64,000 nt of DNA. Source: an uncultured Flavobacteriaceae bacterium. GTDB taxonomy: Bacteria; Bacteroidota; Bacteroidia; Flavobacteriales; Flavobacteriaceae. Below, piece after piece: positions 17,269 to 27,041 of this stretch. Each line of letters begins with the position of its first letter. The first letter of the stretch is position 1. The position numbers and the translations under genes are program-made. The DNA is taken from the NCBI GenBank assembly GCA_947502975.1, contig CANNBV010000008.1:62001-126000 (forward strand). Reading direction: 5' to 3'. Below the pieces are notes generated by a model. It searched no databases and was not told the origin of the DNA. It worked only from the letters and a program-made list of their open reading frames with translations.

Positions 17269-19473
17269 TTAATTAGCTACCTCGCTAATAAATTTTATAC
17301 GGTACAAACGCAGTTCTTCATCGTCATAGTCTCCATCAAATTCTTCCATAGCATCTTCGATACTATCGGTTTCAGATTCCATAAAGTAGTCGTGAATTTC
17401 TTCTTGTTGGTCTTCGTCTAATATCTCATCAATCCAATAATTGATATTAAGTTTGGTTCCCGAAAATACAATGGCCTCCATCTCCTTTATAAAGTCCTCC
17501 ATAGACATACCTTTTGAAGATGCAATATCATCTAGAGGCAATTTTCTGTCTACATTTTGAATGATATATAGCTTGTTTGCAGAGTTGCTGCCTGTGGATT
17601 TCACAACGAGATCGTCTGGTCGCATTACATCATTTTCTTCTACATAATTGGCAATGAGTGTCACAAAATCTTTGCCGTATTTTTTAGCTTTTCCATCTCC
17701 CACACCATGAACATTACTAAGTTCTGAAAGCGTGATAGGGTACTTTAGCGCCATATCTTCTAATGATGGGTCTTGAAAAATTACAAAAGGTGGTACACCC
17801 AATTTTTTGGCATTCTTTTTTCGTAAATCTTTAAGCATTCCCATGAGTTTTTCATCAGAAACGCCACCGCCTCCTTTTTGCGCAGTGACAATCCCTGAGT
17901 CGTCACTATTTTCATCAAACACATGATCTTCGGTCATCATAAACGATTTTGGGCTTTTGATAAACTCTTGTCCTTCTGAAGTTAATTTTATCACGCCATA
18001 AGTCTCAATATCTTTTCTTAGATAACCTGCTACAAGCAATTGTCGCAAAAGTGCCATCCAGTATTTAGCATCTTCATGTTTTCCATTTCCGAAAAAAGGC
18101 TGCTCGTTGGTTTTATGCGAATTTATAAGCGCATTGTCCTTACCTATAATAACATTTACGAGGTCTTTAGATTTATATTTGGCATTTGTACCTTTTACAA
18201 TATCGAGAAGAAGTTGCGCATTGTCTTTTGCTTCTACTTGTTTTTTTGGATGACGAACGTTGTCGTCCATATCGCCTCCTTCTCCTGTTTTGTTATCAAA
18301 CTCTTCCCCGAAATAATGCAAGATAAATTTTCGTCTCGAAATTGAAGTTTCCGCAAAAGCTACAACTTCTTGTAATAAGGCATGCCCGATTTCTTGTTCG
18401 GCAACAGGTTTACCTGACATGAATTTTTCAAGTTTTTCAATATCTTTATACGCATAATATGCTAAACAGTGACCTTCTCCACCATCTCGTCCTGCTCGGC
18501 CAGTTTCCTGATAATAGCTTTCTATACTTTTTGGAATATCATGGTGAATTACAAAACGTACATCTGGTTTATCTATCCCCATACCAAAGGCTATGGTAGC
18601 TACTACAACATCTACATCTTCCATCAAAAACATATCTTGATGGTTGGATCTTGTTTTGGCATCTAAACCTGCATGATAAGGCACGGCTTTTACCCCATTT
18701 ACTTGTAGTACTTGTGCTAATTCTTCAACACGCTTTCTGCTCAAACAATACACAATACCAGATTTGTCCTCATTTTGTTTTACGAATCGGATGATATCTA
18801 CATCTACGTTTTTAGTTTTTGGTCGTACCTCGTAAAATAAATTTGGCCTATTAAATGATGCTTTAAAAGTTGTTGCTCCTGAGATACCCAAGTTTTTTAT
18901 AATATCTTCTTGTACCTTTGGTGTTGCTGTAGCAGTTAACCCTATAATTGGGATGTTGTCACCAATGCGGCCAATGATATGTCGTAAATTGCGGTATTCT
19001 GGTCTAAAATCATGCCCCCATTCACTAATACAATGTGCCTCATCAATTGCCAGAAAAGAAATTTTTACAGAACGTAAAAACTCAACATTTTCTTCTTTAG
19101 TGAGTGATTCTGGTGCTACATACAATAATTTAGTGACACCATTGGTAATATCTTCCTTAACGCGTTTAACTTCTGTTTTATTAAGCGATGAATTTAAAAC
19201 GTGTGCAATACCATCTTCATTTGATACACCACGGATGGCATCTACTTGATTTTTCATCAAAGCAATAAGTGGGGAAACCACAATTGCTGTACCTTCCTCC
19301 ATTAACGCTGGTAGTTGGTAACAAAGTGACTTACCACCTCCTGTAGGCATAATCACAAAAGTGTGATTGCCTTCTAAAATACTTTTTATAACTGTTTCTT
19401 GAAGTCCTTTAAACTTGTTAAATCCGAAATACTTTTTTAGTGCATCGTGCAAATCAACTTTTGCAATAGACAT
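17269..19473 (-). CDS. recQ: ATP-dependent DNA helicase RecQ
   Basis: 734 aa; FVIMPTGGGKSLCYQLPAL, AIDEAHCISEWGHDFRPEY, GLTATATPKVQEDI, YYQETGRAGRDGG; RQC and HRDC-like C-terminus. Confidence 0.97.
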   Translation of the reverse strand: MSIAKVDLHDALKKYFGFNKFKGLQETVIKSILEGNHTFVIMPTGGGKSLCYQLPALMEEGTAIVVSPLIALMKNQVDAIRGVSNEDGIAHVLNSSLNKTEVKRVKEDITNGVTKLLYVAPESLTKEENVEFLRSVKISFLAIDEAHCISEWGHDFRPEYRNLRHIIGRIGDNIPIIGLTATATPKVQEDIIKNLGISGATTFKASFNRPNLFYEVRPKTKNVDVDIIRFVKQNEDKSGIVYCLSRKRVEELAQVLQVNGVKAVPYHAGLDAKTRSNHQDMFLMEDVDVVVATIAFGMGIDKPDVRFVIHHDIPKSIESYYQETGRAGRDGGEGHCLAYYAYKDIEKLEKFMSGKPVAEQEIGHALLQEVVAFAETSISRRKFILHYFGEEFDNKTGEGGDMDDNVRHPKKQVEAKDNAQLLLDIVKGTNAKYKSKDLVNVIIGKDNALINSHKTNEQPFFGNGKHEDAKYWMALLRQLLVAGYLRKDIETYGVIKLTSEGQEFIKSPKSFMMTEDHVFDENSDDSGIVTAQKGGGGVSDEKLMGMLKDLRKKNAKKLGVPPFVIFQDPSLEDMALKYPITLSELSNVHGVGDGKAKKYGKDFVTLIANYVEENDVMRPDDLVVKSTGSNSANKLYIIQNVDRKLPLDDIASSKGMSMEDFIKEMEAIVFSGTKLNINYWIDEILDEDQQEEIHDYFMESETDSIEDAMEEFDGDYDDEELRLYRIKFISEVAN

Positions 19474-19673
19474 AAAACTTTTAAAATTTATTAACTAATT
19501 AATACTATACATTGCTATTTTAAGCTATTAATTTAGCAATCGATGGAGAGCCCTCATTCTTTTTTTCGTTAGTTTTGTAAACGAAATTTGAATTTACAAT
19601 AAAATTTTAAATTGGCTACTGATAAAGATAACAAAATCTTTAATTGAGTCCAATAGTATAAAACATATATATA

Positions 19674-20639
19674 TTGAATAGTAAAGCAGAAATTATTGAT
19701 AAAGCAACACAAACTATTGAAATGGAAGCTAAAGCCATTTTACATTTATCAACTTTAATTGATGATAATTTTGCTGATGCTGTAGACCTTATTTTTAATT
19801 CGAAAGGCCGTGTAGTTATTACTGGTATTGGCAAAAGTGCTATAATTGCCAGTAAAATTGTGGCAACTTTAAATTCTACAGGAACACCTGCTATTTTTAT
19901 GCATGCTGCAGATGCTATTCATGGCGATTTAGGGTTAATTTTAGAAGATGATGTTGTTATTTGTATTTCAAAAAGTGGTAATACACCAGAAATTAAAGTT
20001 TTAGTGCCTTTAATTAAAAGTGCAAAAAATAAAATGATAGCCATTACAGGAAACCAAGATTCCTTTTTAGGTCAGCAGGTAGATTATGTGTTAAACGCAT
20101 ATGTTGAAAAAGAAGCATGCCCTAATAATCTTGCGCCAACAACCAGTACAACAGCACAATTAGTAATTGGTGATGCGCTTGCGGTTTGTCTACTTGAAAA
20201 ACGAGGGTTTTCGAGCACAGATTTTGCGAAATACCATCCAGGTGGTGCTTTAGGAAAGAAGTTATACTTAAGGGTACACGATATTTCATCAGTAAATCAA
20301 AAACCAAAAGTAGAGATTAACGCTAGTATAAAAGAAGTGATTGTTGAAATCTCTGAAAAATTATTAGGTGTAACTGCAGTCGTTGAAAACAACACCATTG
20401 TTGGTGTGATTACCGATGGTGATTTACGTAGAATGTTAAGTAAAACAGATAATTTCTCGTCATTAACCGCTAAAGATATTATGAGTAAAAACCCAAAACA
20501 AATTTCACCAGACGCTATGGCCATAGATGCCAAAGAACTTATGGAAGATAATGGTATTACACAGTTACTAGTAGCAGATAATGGTATATATGCCGGAGTT
20601 ATTCATTTACATGATCTCGTAAAAGAAGGAATTATATAA
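19674..20639 (+). CDS. kdsD: KpsF/GutQ-family sugar-phosphate isomerase (arabinose-5-phosphate isomerase) with CBS domains
   Basis: 321 aa, TTG start; GRVVITGIGKSAIIASKIVATLNSTGTPAIFMHAADAIHGDLG...SKSGNTPEIKVLVPLIK, CBS pair at the C-terminus. Confidence 0.93.
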   Translation: MNSKAEIIDKATQTIEMEAKAILHLSTLIDDNFADAVDLIFNSKGRVVITGIGKSAIIASKIVATLNSTGTPAIFMHAADAIHGDLGLILEDDVVICISKSGNTPEIKVLVPLIKSAKNKMIAITGNQDSFLGQQVDYVLNAYVEKEACPNNLAPTTSTTAQLVIGDALAVCLLEKRGFSSTDFAKYHPGGALGKKLYLRVHDISSVNQKPKVEINASIKEVIVEISEKLLGVTAVVENNTIVGVITDGDLRRMLSKTDNFSSLTAKDIMSKNPKQISPDAMAIDAKELMEDNGITQLLVADNGIYAGVIHLHDLVKEGII

Positions 20640-21463
20640 TGGCAAAGAAGGAAGTAAATGAGATGTCTTTTTTAGACCATCTAGAAGAATTGCGTTGGCA
20701 TTTAATTAGAATTGTAATAGCTATAGTAGTTGTTGGTACAATTGCATTTATATCTAGCAGATTTATTTTTGATGAAATTATATTTGCACCTCTTGAAATG
20801 ACCTTCCCTACTTATGATTTCTTATGCAGATGTGCTAATTTTATTAATATAGATACCACATTTTGTGGTGATGAAATTCCGTTAATACTACAAAACAGAA
20901 CCATGGCAGGACAATTTTCTGCCGATATTTGGACCGCAATACTTGGAGGTTTCATCATTTCATTTCCTTATGTGATCTTTGAGTTATGGAAATTTATAAG
21001 CCCTGCAATGCATGCTACTGAGCGTAAACACTCCCGTGGGTTTATAATTATATCCTCATTTCTATTCTTCTTGGGTGTGTTATTTGGCTATTATATTATA
21101 TGTCCTCTTTCCATTAACTTTTTAGCTAATTACAGTATTTCAACCAAAGTAGATAATCAAATTGATATTAGTTCCTACATTGGTTTGGTAAGAGCATCTG
21201 TTTTAGCATCAGGTCTAATTTTTGAATTACCGATTATTATTTACTTTTTAACCAAAGTAGGTTTGGTTACGCCAGAGTTCCTAAAAAAATACAGAAAGTA
21301 TGCCTTGGTTATCGTGTTGATACTTTCTGCAATAATCACGCCTCCTGATATAGCTAGTCAAATTATAGTAGCCATCCCTATCCTAGTGTTATACCAAGTA
21401 AGTATATACATCTCTAAACTGGTTATCAAAGGTCAACGTAAAAAAGCAAAAGCAAATGTCTAA
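20639..21463 (+). CDS. tatC: Sec-independent protein translocase TatC
   Basis: MSFLDHLEELRWHLIRI...FPYVIFELWKFISPAMHATERKHSRGF; multi-pass membrane protein. Confidence 0.96.
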   Translation: MAKKEVNEMSFLDHLEELRWHLIRIVIAIVVVGTIAFISSRFIFDEIIFAPLEMTFPTYDFLCRCANFINIDTTFCGDEIPLILQNRTMAGQFSADIWTAILGGFIISFPYVIFELWKFISPAMHATERKHSRGFIIISSFLFFLGVLFGYYIICPLSINFLANYSISTKVDNQIDISSYIGLVRASVLASGLIFELPIIIYFLTKVGLVTPEFLKKYRKYALVIVLILSAIITPPDIASQIIVAIPILVLYQVSIYISKLVIKGQRKKAKANV

Positions 21464-21803
21464 TCCTATTGAAGAATTTAACGATTATCGTTCTAAGATG
21501 AACGATAAAATTTTAGCTGATAATAACAAAATTATTAAACGCATTTTTAATTTAGATACTAATGCCTACACTGAAGGGGCATTAGATGTTAAGACTAAAG
21601 AGCTCTTGGGGTTAGTGGCTTCTACGGTGTTGCGTTGTGATGACTGTGTAAAATATCATTTAGAAACAAGTCATAAAATCGGTTTAAAAAAAGAAGAAGT
21701 TGTAGAAGCATTAAGTATAGCAACTTTGGTAGGTGGTACTATTGTTATACCGCATTTAAGGAAAGCTTATGAATTTTGGGATGCATTAGAGTCCAATAAT
21801 TAA
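21456..21803 (+). CDS. carboxymuconolactone decarboxylase (AhpD-like) family protein
   Basis: 115 aa; [49 protein letters not shown]. Confidence 0.93.
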   Translation: MSNPIEEFNDYRSKMNDKILADNNKIIKRIFNLDTNAYTEGALDVKTKELLGLVASTVLRCDDCVKYHLETSHKIGLKKEEVVEALSIATLVGGTIVIPHLRKAYEFWDALESNN

Positions 21804-21826
21804 CGAAAAATTCCGTTATTGCACAT

Positions 21827-22567
21827 ATGATTTTACGCGCTGAAAATTTAATGAAGTCCTATAGCGGACGAAAAGTAGTAAAGGATGTATCTCTTGAAGT
21901 AAATCAAGGTGAAATCGTTGGGCTTTTAGGACCAAACGGCGCTGGTAAAACAACGTCATTCTACATGATTGTGGGTTTAATAAAACCTAACGGCGGTCAT
22001 ATTTATTTAGACAATACCGAAATCACAAAATATCCTATGTACAAACGTGCGCAAAATGGTATTGGATATTTAGCACAAGAAGCATCAGTATTCAGAAAAC
22101 TAAGTATAGAAGATAACATTTTAAGTGTTTTACAACTTACAAAACTGAGCAAAAAAGAGCAACGCATGAAAATGGAATCGCTCATAGAAGAGTTTGGTTT
22201 AGGACATATTCGTAAAAACCGTGGCGATTTATTGTCTGGTGGCGAACGCAGACGTACAGAAATTGCGCGCGCCTTGGCAACCGACCCTAACTTTATCCTT
22301 TTAGATGAACCCTTTGCAGGCGTAGACCCTGTAGCTGTTGAAGATATTCAACGTATTGTAGCACAACTTACCAAAAAAAATATCGGTATTTTAATTACCG
22401 ACCACAACGTACAAGAAACACTAGCTATTACCGATAGAACGTATTTAATGTTTGAAGGAAGCATACTTAAAGCTGGCGAACCAGAAGAACTAGCCAATGA
22501 TGCTATGGTACGTAAGGTTTACTTGGGTCAAAACTTTGAGTTGCGTAAGAAGAAGATTAGGGATTAA
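21827..22567 (+). CDS. lptB: LPS export ABC transporter ATP-binding protein LptB
   Basis: [26 protein letters not shown]...[17 protein letters not shown]...[20 protein letters not shown] is LptB-type. Confidence 0.96.
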   Translation: MILRAENLMKSYSGRKVVKDVSLEVNQGEIVGLLGPNGAGKTTSFYMIVGLIKPNGGHIYLDNTEITKYPMYKRAQNGIGYLAQEASVFRKLSIEDNILSVLQLTKLSKKEQRMKMESLIEEFGLGHIRKNRGDLLSGGERRRTEIARALATDPNFILLDEPFAGVDPVAVEDIQRIVAQLTKKNIGILITDHNVQETLAITDRTYLMFEGSILKAGEPEELANDAMVRKVYLGQNFELRKKKIRD

Positions 22568-22670
22568 TTTAATTAGTGTTTTTAACCATTTTCATACAGG
22601 TAAAAATAACAAAACTGAGAATTTCTATTTCGGTAATAAATATGCAGTATTAAAAAAACTACCGCTCTAA

Positions 22671-23060
22671 TCAAAAATCCAATATACAATTCTGCAATAC
22701 TATAACTTTATCACCCTCTACTTTTAAGCAATTATAATTTTGTGAATACCATGCTGACCAATTCTCATAATCTAAAATAGTTGGTGGTTGCAAACCATCT
22801 ATTTGGATATCAGCATTGGATTTAATATTCGTTATTCTTTCAAAAAAAGTTCCAGTTAATATCAATTTATTATAATCTATCTTCTTCAATAAAAAATTGT
22901 AATCATGAATTAACTTTAATTTTTTTTCAAATTCAATACACGCACTAATATCTTCACATTCAAAATTGATTGTAATTTGTTTATTTCTCTTGCAAGAAAA
23001 AGATAATATCATTACAAATCCACAAAGAAATTGGCAGATTCTAAATCTTGATCTATTCAT
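22671..23060 (-). CDS. hypothetical lipoprotein
   Basis: 129 aa; N-terminal hydrophobic stretch then LSFSCKRNK lipobox-like. Confidence 0.55.
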   Translation of the reverse strand: MNRSRFRICQFLCGFVMILSFSCKRNKQITINFECEDISACIEFEKKLKLIHDYNFLLKKIDYNKLILTGTFFERITNIKSNADIQIDGLQPPTILDYENWSAWYSQNYNCLKVEGDKVIVLQNCILDF

Positions 23061-23065
23061 TCTGT

Positions 23066-23875
23066 TTAATCTTTAACCTCTTCCTCCTGTTCCTTCAATA
23101 ATTTCTTTTGATAACGTCCTTGAACAATATCAGTAACTATCAAAATAGCAATTACAAAATAAAATGTGGTTTTACTCATAGATTCTATTGGGTTTCCAAA
23201 TAACTTAAGGTGTGCTAGGTGCCCACCTTCGGTTACCAACATAATACCTACAATAAACAGAATAAAAAGCCCAAGTACTTCGTACATTCTATTTTTTGCT
23301 AAAAACACAGAAATTCTATCAGCTAAAAACAGCATTAATAATCCGCTAATTACAATGGCAATAGCCATTACGATGAATGCTGATGTAGAGTTTTCAATTT
23401 CGTTGGTAAGTCCTATTGCCGCTAAAATAGAATCAAAAGAAAACACTAAATTCATTAATACAATACTCGCTATTACTGCATTAGAGGATTTTGTCCCTTT
23501 ACCATCATCACCCACGGCATCACTTAAATCGTGTTTAGAAATCATGTGCCAAATTTCCTTAATGGCGGTATAGATGATAAATCCCCCACCAGCAAGCACT
23601 ATTAAACTATGCCCGTTAAATGCAAAACTAGCCACATCTTCAATTCCTCCTGTTAAAAAAGAAAACGGTTCTTGAAAAAAATCGATAATGGAAACCAAAA
23701 CAAATAGTAAGACAATCCTCAATCCAATGGCTATAAGAATTCCAACCTTTCGTACTCGTTTTTGATCGTTAGTCGGGGCTTTTTTCGATTCTAAAGAAAT
23801 GTATAATAAGTTATCGAATCCTAAAACAGCTTGAAGTAATACAAGCATTAAAAGTGTGAAAATAATTTCTAACAT
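23066..23875 (-). CDS. TerC-family (DUF475-like) integral membrane protein
   Basis: 269 aa; VLLQAVLGFDNLLYISLESKKAP...IVLMNLVFSFDSILAAIGLT. Confidence 0.88.
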   Translation of the reverse strand: MLEIIFTLLMLVLLQAVLGFDNLLYISLESKKAPTNDQKRVRKVGILIAIGLRIVLLFVLVSIIDFFQEPFSFLTGGIEDVASFAFNGHSLIVLAGGGFIIYTAIKEIWHMISKHDLSDAVGDDGKGTKSSNAVIASIVLMNLVFSFDSILAAIGLTNEIENSTSAFIVMAIAIVISGLLMLFLADRISVFLAKNRMYEVLGLFILFIVGIMLVTEGGHLAHLKLFGNPIESMSKTTFYFVIAILIVTDIVQGRYQKKLLKEQEEEVKD

Positions 23876-23879
23876 AATT

Positions 23880-24602
23880 TTATTTTGATAGATTATCTAA
23901 AATAGACATGATGATGTAAAGTACTATAATGAGCGGAATAGCCGCAAAATGTAACACGATTAGCAATACTAAGCATAAAATTATGAAGATGTATCGTGTA
24001 GCATTCGTTTTAAAACTATAATCTTTAAATTTTAACGCAAACAGTTTTATGTTAGCATTTAAAATCCAACAACTAAAGATTGTCAATCCTATTAAAAACC
24101 ACTTATTTAAAATGATTTGATTAATAGCATCATTATTTTGATATTCTAAAATTAAAGGCAAAGAAATAATTAAAAGCGTGTTTGCTGGTGTAGGTAAGCC
24201 TTTAAAAAAACTTTGTTGTTCTGTATCAATGTTGAATTTTGCTAGTCTGTATGCTGAAGCTAACGTTATCGATAACCCTAATAATGGCAACAAAGGAATT
24301 CCAAAATCTTCGGATAAATCTACCTCTCCCCAATCAGATTCTACAATTTCTAAAAGCTTATACATCACCAATCCAGGCATCAACCCGCTAGTAACCATAT
24401 CAGCCAAGGAATCTAGCTGTACTCCCAATTCACTTTGCACATTCAATTTTCTAGCTGCAAAACCATCAAAAAAATCAAAGAAAATCCCTAAAAACACAAA
24501 CAACGCACCAGCAATAAAGTTATCATTTACCACAAAAAGTACAGCAATACTCCCGCATAATAAATTTAGAAGCGTAAGTGCATTTGGTATGTATTTCTTC
24601 AT
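23880..24602 (-). CDS. pssA: CDP-diacylglycerol-serine O-phosphatidyltransferase
   Basis: CDP-alcohol phosphatidyltransferase motif region FDFFDGFAARKLNVQSELGVQLDSLADMVTSGLMPG. Confidence 0.94.
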   Translation of the reverse strand: MKKYIPNALTLLNLLCGSIAVLFVVNDNFIAGALFVFLGIFFDFFDGFAARKLNVQSELGVQLDSLADMVTSGLMPGLVMYKLLEIVESDWGEVDLSEDFGIPLLPLLGLSITLASAYRLAKFNIDTEQQSFFKGLPTPANTLLIISLPLILEYQNNDAINQIILNKWFLIGLTIFSCWILNANIKLFALKFKDYSFKTNATRYIFIILCLVLLIVLHFAAIPLIIVLYIIMSILDNLSK

Positions 24603-24771
24603 TAATAAATGTTTTTGGTAAAAATAACAAACAATTTTACTTGTGAGTAACTATTGTACAATATCTGCTATAATTTGTAGTTTATAGGTTTACATTTCGT
24701 CTAATATGTCATTGTAAAATAAAGTGTAACACCTTGTTTTCTCTAATATATGTTATGATAGAAAGTGTATA

Positions 24772-25869
24772 ATGTGCATCTTTGTAAAAAAATTGCGATT
24801 GAGGTATTACATAACTGCATTATTTGGTCTAATAACGCTCTCCACCTTTAGTCAAACGGTTAGAAAGTATTCTAATGAGTTTATGAATATTGGTGTGGAT
24901 GCTGCTGCTTTAGGTATGAGTAGTGCTGTTACCGCGCATTCAAATGATGTAAATGCTGGCTATTGGAATCCTGCAGGGTTAGTACACATTGAGGACAACC
25001 AGTTAGCATTAATGCACTCCAGTTATTTTGCCAATATTGCTAATTACGATTATGCTGCTTTTGCCATGCCGCTTGATGATAGAAGTGCAGTGGGTATTTC
25101 ATTAATCAGATTTGCGGTTGATGATATTTTAAATACTACCCAACTAATTGATGAACAAGGCAATATAAACTATGACAGAATTAGTTTATTTTCAACAGCT
25201 GATTACGGGCTCACATTCTCTTATGCTAGAAAGTTACCTGTTCAAGGCTTAAATTATGGAGTTAATGCAAAAGTAATTCGTAGAATTATTGGGGATTTTG
25301 CATCATCTTGGGGATTCGGTTTAGATGTTGGTATTCAGTTTGAAACTCAAAACGATTGGAGATTTGGTGTCATGGCGCGTGATATTACTACAACTTTTAA
25401 TGCTTGGGCAATAGATGAAGGCGAATTTGCTACAATCAGAGATGCTGTTGAAGGGCAAAACCAAGAACTGCCGGAAACTACTGAAATCACGATTCCTAAG
25501 CTACAAATTGGTATCTCTAAATTAATGACATTCAACTACGATTACACACTTCTAGCTTCAGCAAATCTCAATGTACGTTTTGAAGAAAATAATGATATTT
25601 TTTCATCATCCTTTGCTAGTATCAATCCTGCGCTAGGTTTTGAATTTGGTTATGTTGACATGGTTTACCTTCGAGGTGGTATGGGGAATTTTCAAAATGA
25701 ATTACAAATTGATAATTCAGAACAGCTAACCTTCCAACCAAGCTTTGGAGTTGGTTTTAAATATAATGGTGTACAGATTGACTATGCATTTACTGATATT
25801 GGCGACCAAAGTATAGCACTCTACTCCAATGTATTTTCATTAAAGCTTGATTTTAGTATCTTTAGATAA
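24772..25869 (+). CDS. PorV/PorQ-like (type IX secretion-associated) outer-membrane protein
   Basis: FMNIGVDAAALGMSSAVTAHSNDVNAGYWNPAGLVHIEDNQLALMHS FadL/PorV-like pattern; the true start may be TTG at 24793. Confidence 0.85.
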   Translation: MCIFVKKLRLRYYITALFGLITLSTFSQTVRKYSNEFMNIGVDAAALGMSSAVTAHSNDVNAGYWNPAGLVHIEDNQLALMHSSYFANIANYDYAAFAMPLDDRSAVGISLIRFAVDDILNTTQLIDEQGNINYDRISLFSTADYGLTFSYARKLPVQGLNYGVNAKVIRRIIGDFASSWGFGLDVGIQFETQNDWRFGVMARDITTTFNAWAIDEGEFATIRDAVEGQNQELPETTEITIPKLQIGISKLMTFNYDYTLLASANLNVRFEENNDIFSSSFASINPALGFEFGYVDMVYLRGGMGNFQNELQIDNSEQLTFQPSFGVGFKYNGVQIDYAFTDIGDQSIALYSNVFSLKLDFSIFR

Positions 25870-27041
25870 TGCGATACCTTTTACTATTACTTTCTTTTTG
25901 CTTTACTCTCTTTATTTCTGCACAAAAGCTTTCTGAAAATGCAGAAATTAGTGTACTTACCATTGGACCTGGCTCTTCTTTAAATGATGCTTTTGGACAT
26001 AGTGCGTTTAGAATTAAAGATGATACAACAAGTTTAGACTTGGTATTTAATTACGGTGTATACGATTTTGAAGCTCCTAATTTTATTTTAAAATTTGCGC
26101 AAGGAAAACTCAATTACTTAATAGGACTCAATCGTTTTGACAATTTCTACAGAGCATATGCCTCACAAAATAGAAGTATTGAACAACAGACTTTAAATTT
26201 ATCGCAAGCAGAAAAGCAAAAGTTATTTGATTATCTCGCAGATAATTACGAGCCTGAAAATCGTAGATATTTATATGATTTCTTATTTAATAATTGTGCT
26301 ACTAAAATTAAAGATGTTACTGGGGCTACAACTAATAGCCCAATACATTTTAATATCCCAGAAAACTATAAAGAAGCAACATTTAGAACGCTTATTCAAG
26401 ACAACTTAAACAAAAACTCTTGGGGAAGTCTAGGTATCGATTTGGCTCTAGGTTCCGTTATTGATAGAAAGGCAACTCCTGAGCAACACATGTTTTTACC
26501 AAAAAACATTTATAGTTTCTTTGAAAATGCTACAATAGGTAAAGAACCTTTGGTTAAAAATAGCAGTACACTGTTTTCAGCAACGCCTGAACATTTAGCA
26601 TCAAATTTTCTATTAAGCCCGATATTTATTTTTGGAATAATTGCATGCCTTATGGTTTTTATTACTTACAGGGACTACAAAGGTAAAAAACGTACGAAAG
26701 CCTTAGACATAATTTTATTTACCGCAACTGGCTTAGCTGGTGTAGTTATTTTACTGTTATGGTTTGCTACAGATCATCAAACCACTCAAAATAATTACAA
26801 TTTATTATGGGCAAATCCGTTAAATTTAATAGTACTTTTTCAGCTTTCCAAAAGTAAATTGAGACACTGGTTTAACAAATATTTAAAGTTTTTAGTAATA
26901 TTATTATGCCTTTTAGTATTTCATTGGCTAACAGGTGTACAAGTGTTTGCCATAGGTTTAATCCCCCTTTTAATAGCTATTATGGTTCGCTACATCTTTC
27001 TTATAAAATATACGAATGCAAAAAATACTACTGTCCTCTAA
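25869..27041 (+). CDS. DUF4105 (Lnb-like N-terminal) membrane protein
   Basis: ISVLTIGPGSSLNDAFGHSAFRIKDDTTSLDLVFNYGVYDFEAPNF...YLYDFLFNNCATKI; C-terminal TM segments. Confidence 0.88.
   Translation: MRYLLLLLSFCFTLFISAQKLSENAEISVLTIGPGSSLNDAFGHSAFRIKDDTTSLDLVFNYGVYDFEAPNFILKFAQGKLNYLIGLNRFDNFYRAYASQNRSIEQQTLNLSQAEKQKLFDYLADNYEPENRRYLYDFLFNNCATKIKDVTGATTNSPIHFNIPENYKEATFRTLIQDNLNKNSWGSLGIDLALGSVIDRKATPEQHMFLPKNIYSFFENATIGKEPLVKNSSTLFSATPEHLASNFLLSPIFIFGIIACLMVFITYRDYKGKKRTKALDIILFTATGLAGVVILLLWFATDHQTTQNNYNLLWANPLNLIVLFQLSKSKLRHWFNKYLKFLVILLCLLVFHWLTGVQVFAIGLIPLLIAIMVRYIFLIKYTNAKNTTVL

Noticed and set aside
18040-19249. Plus-strand ORFs (18040-18345, 18469-18666, 18953-19249) inside recQ
   Set aside because: Antisense shadow ORFs within a strongly supported RecQ coding region.
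23166-23573. 135-aa plus-strand ORF opposite the TerC-like gene
   Set aside because: Antisense to a clear membrane-protein CDS; composition typical of a reverse-frame artefact.
24178-24621. 147-aa plus-strand ORF opposite pssA
   Set aside because: Antisense shadow of a convincing CDP-alcohol phosphatidyltransferase.
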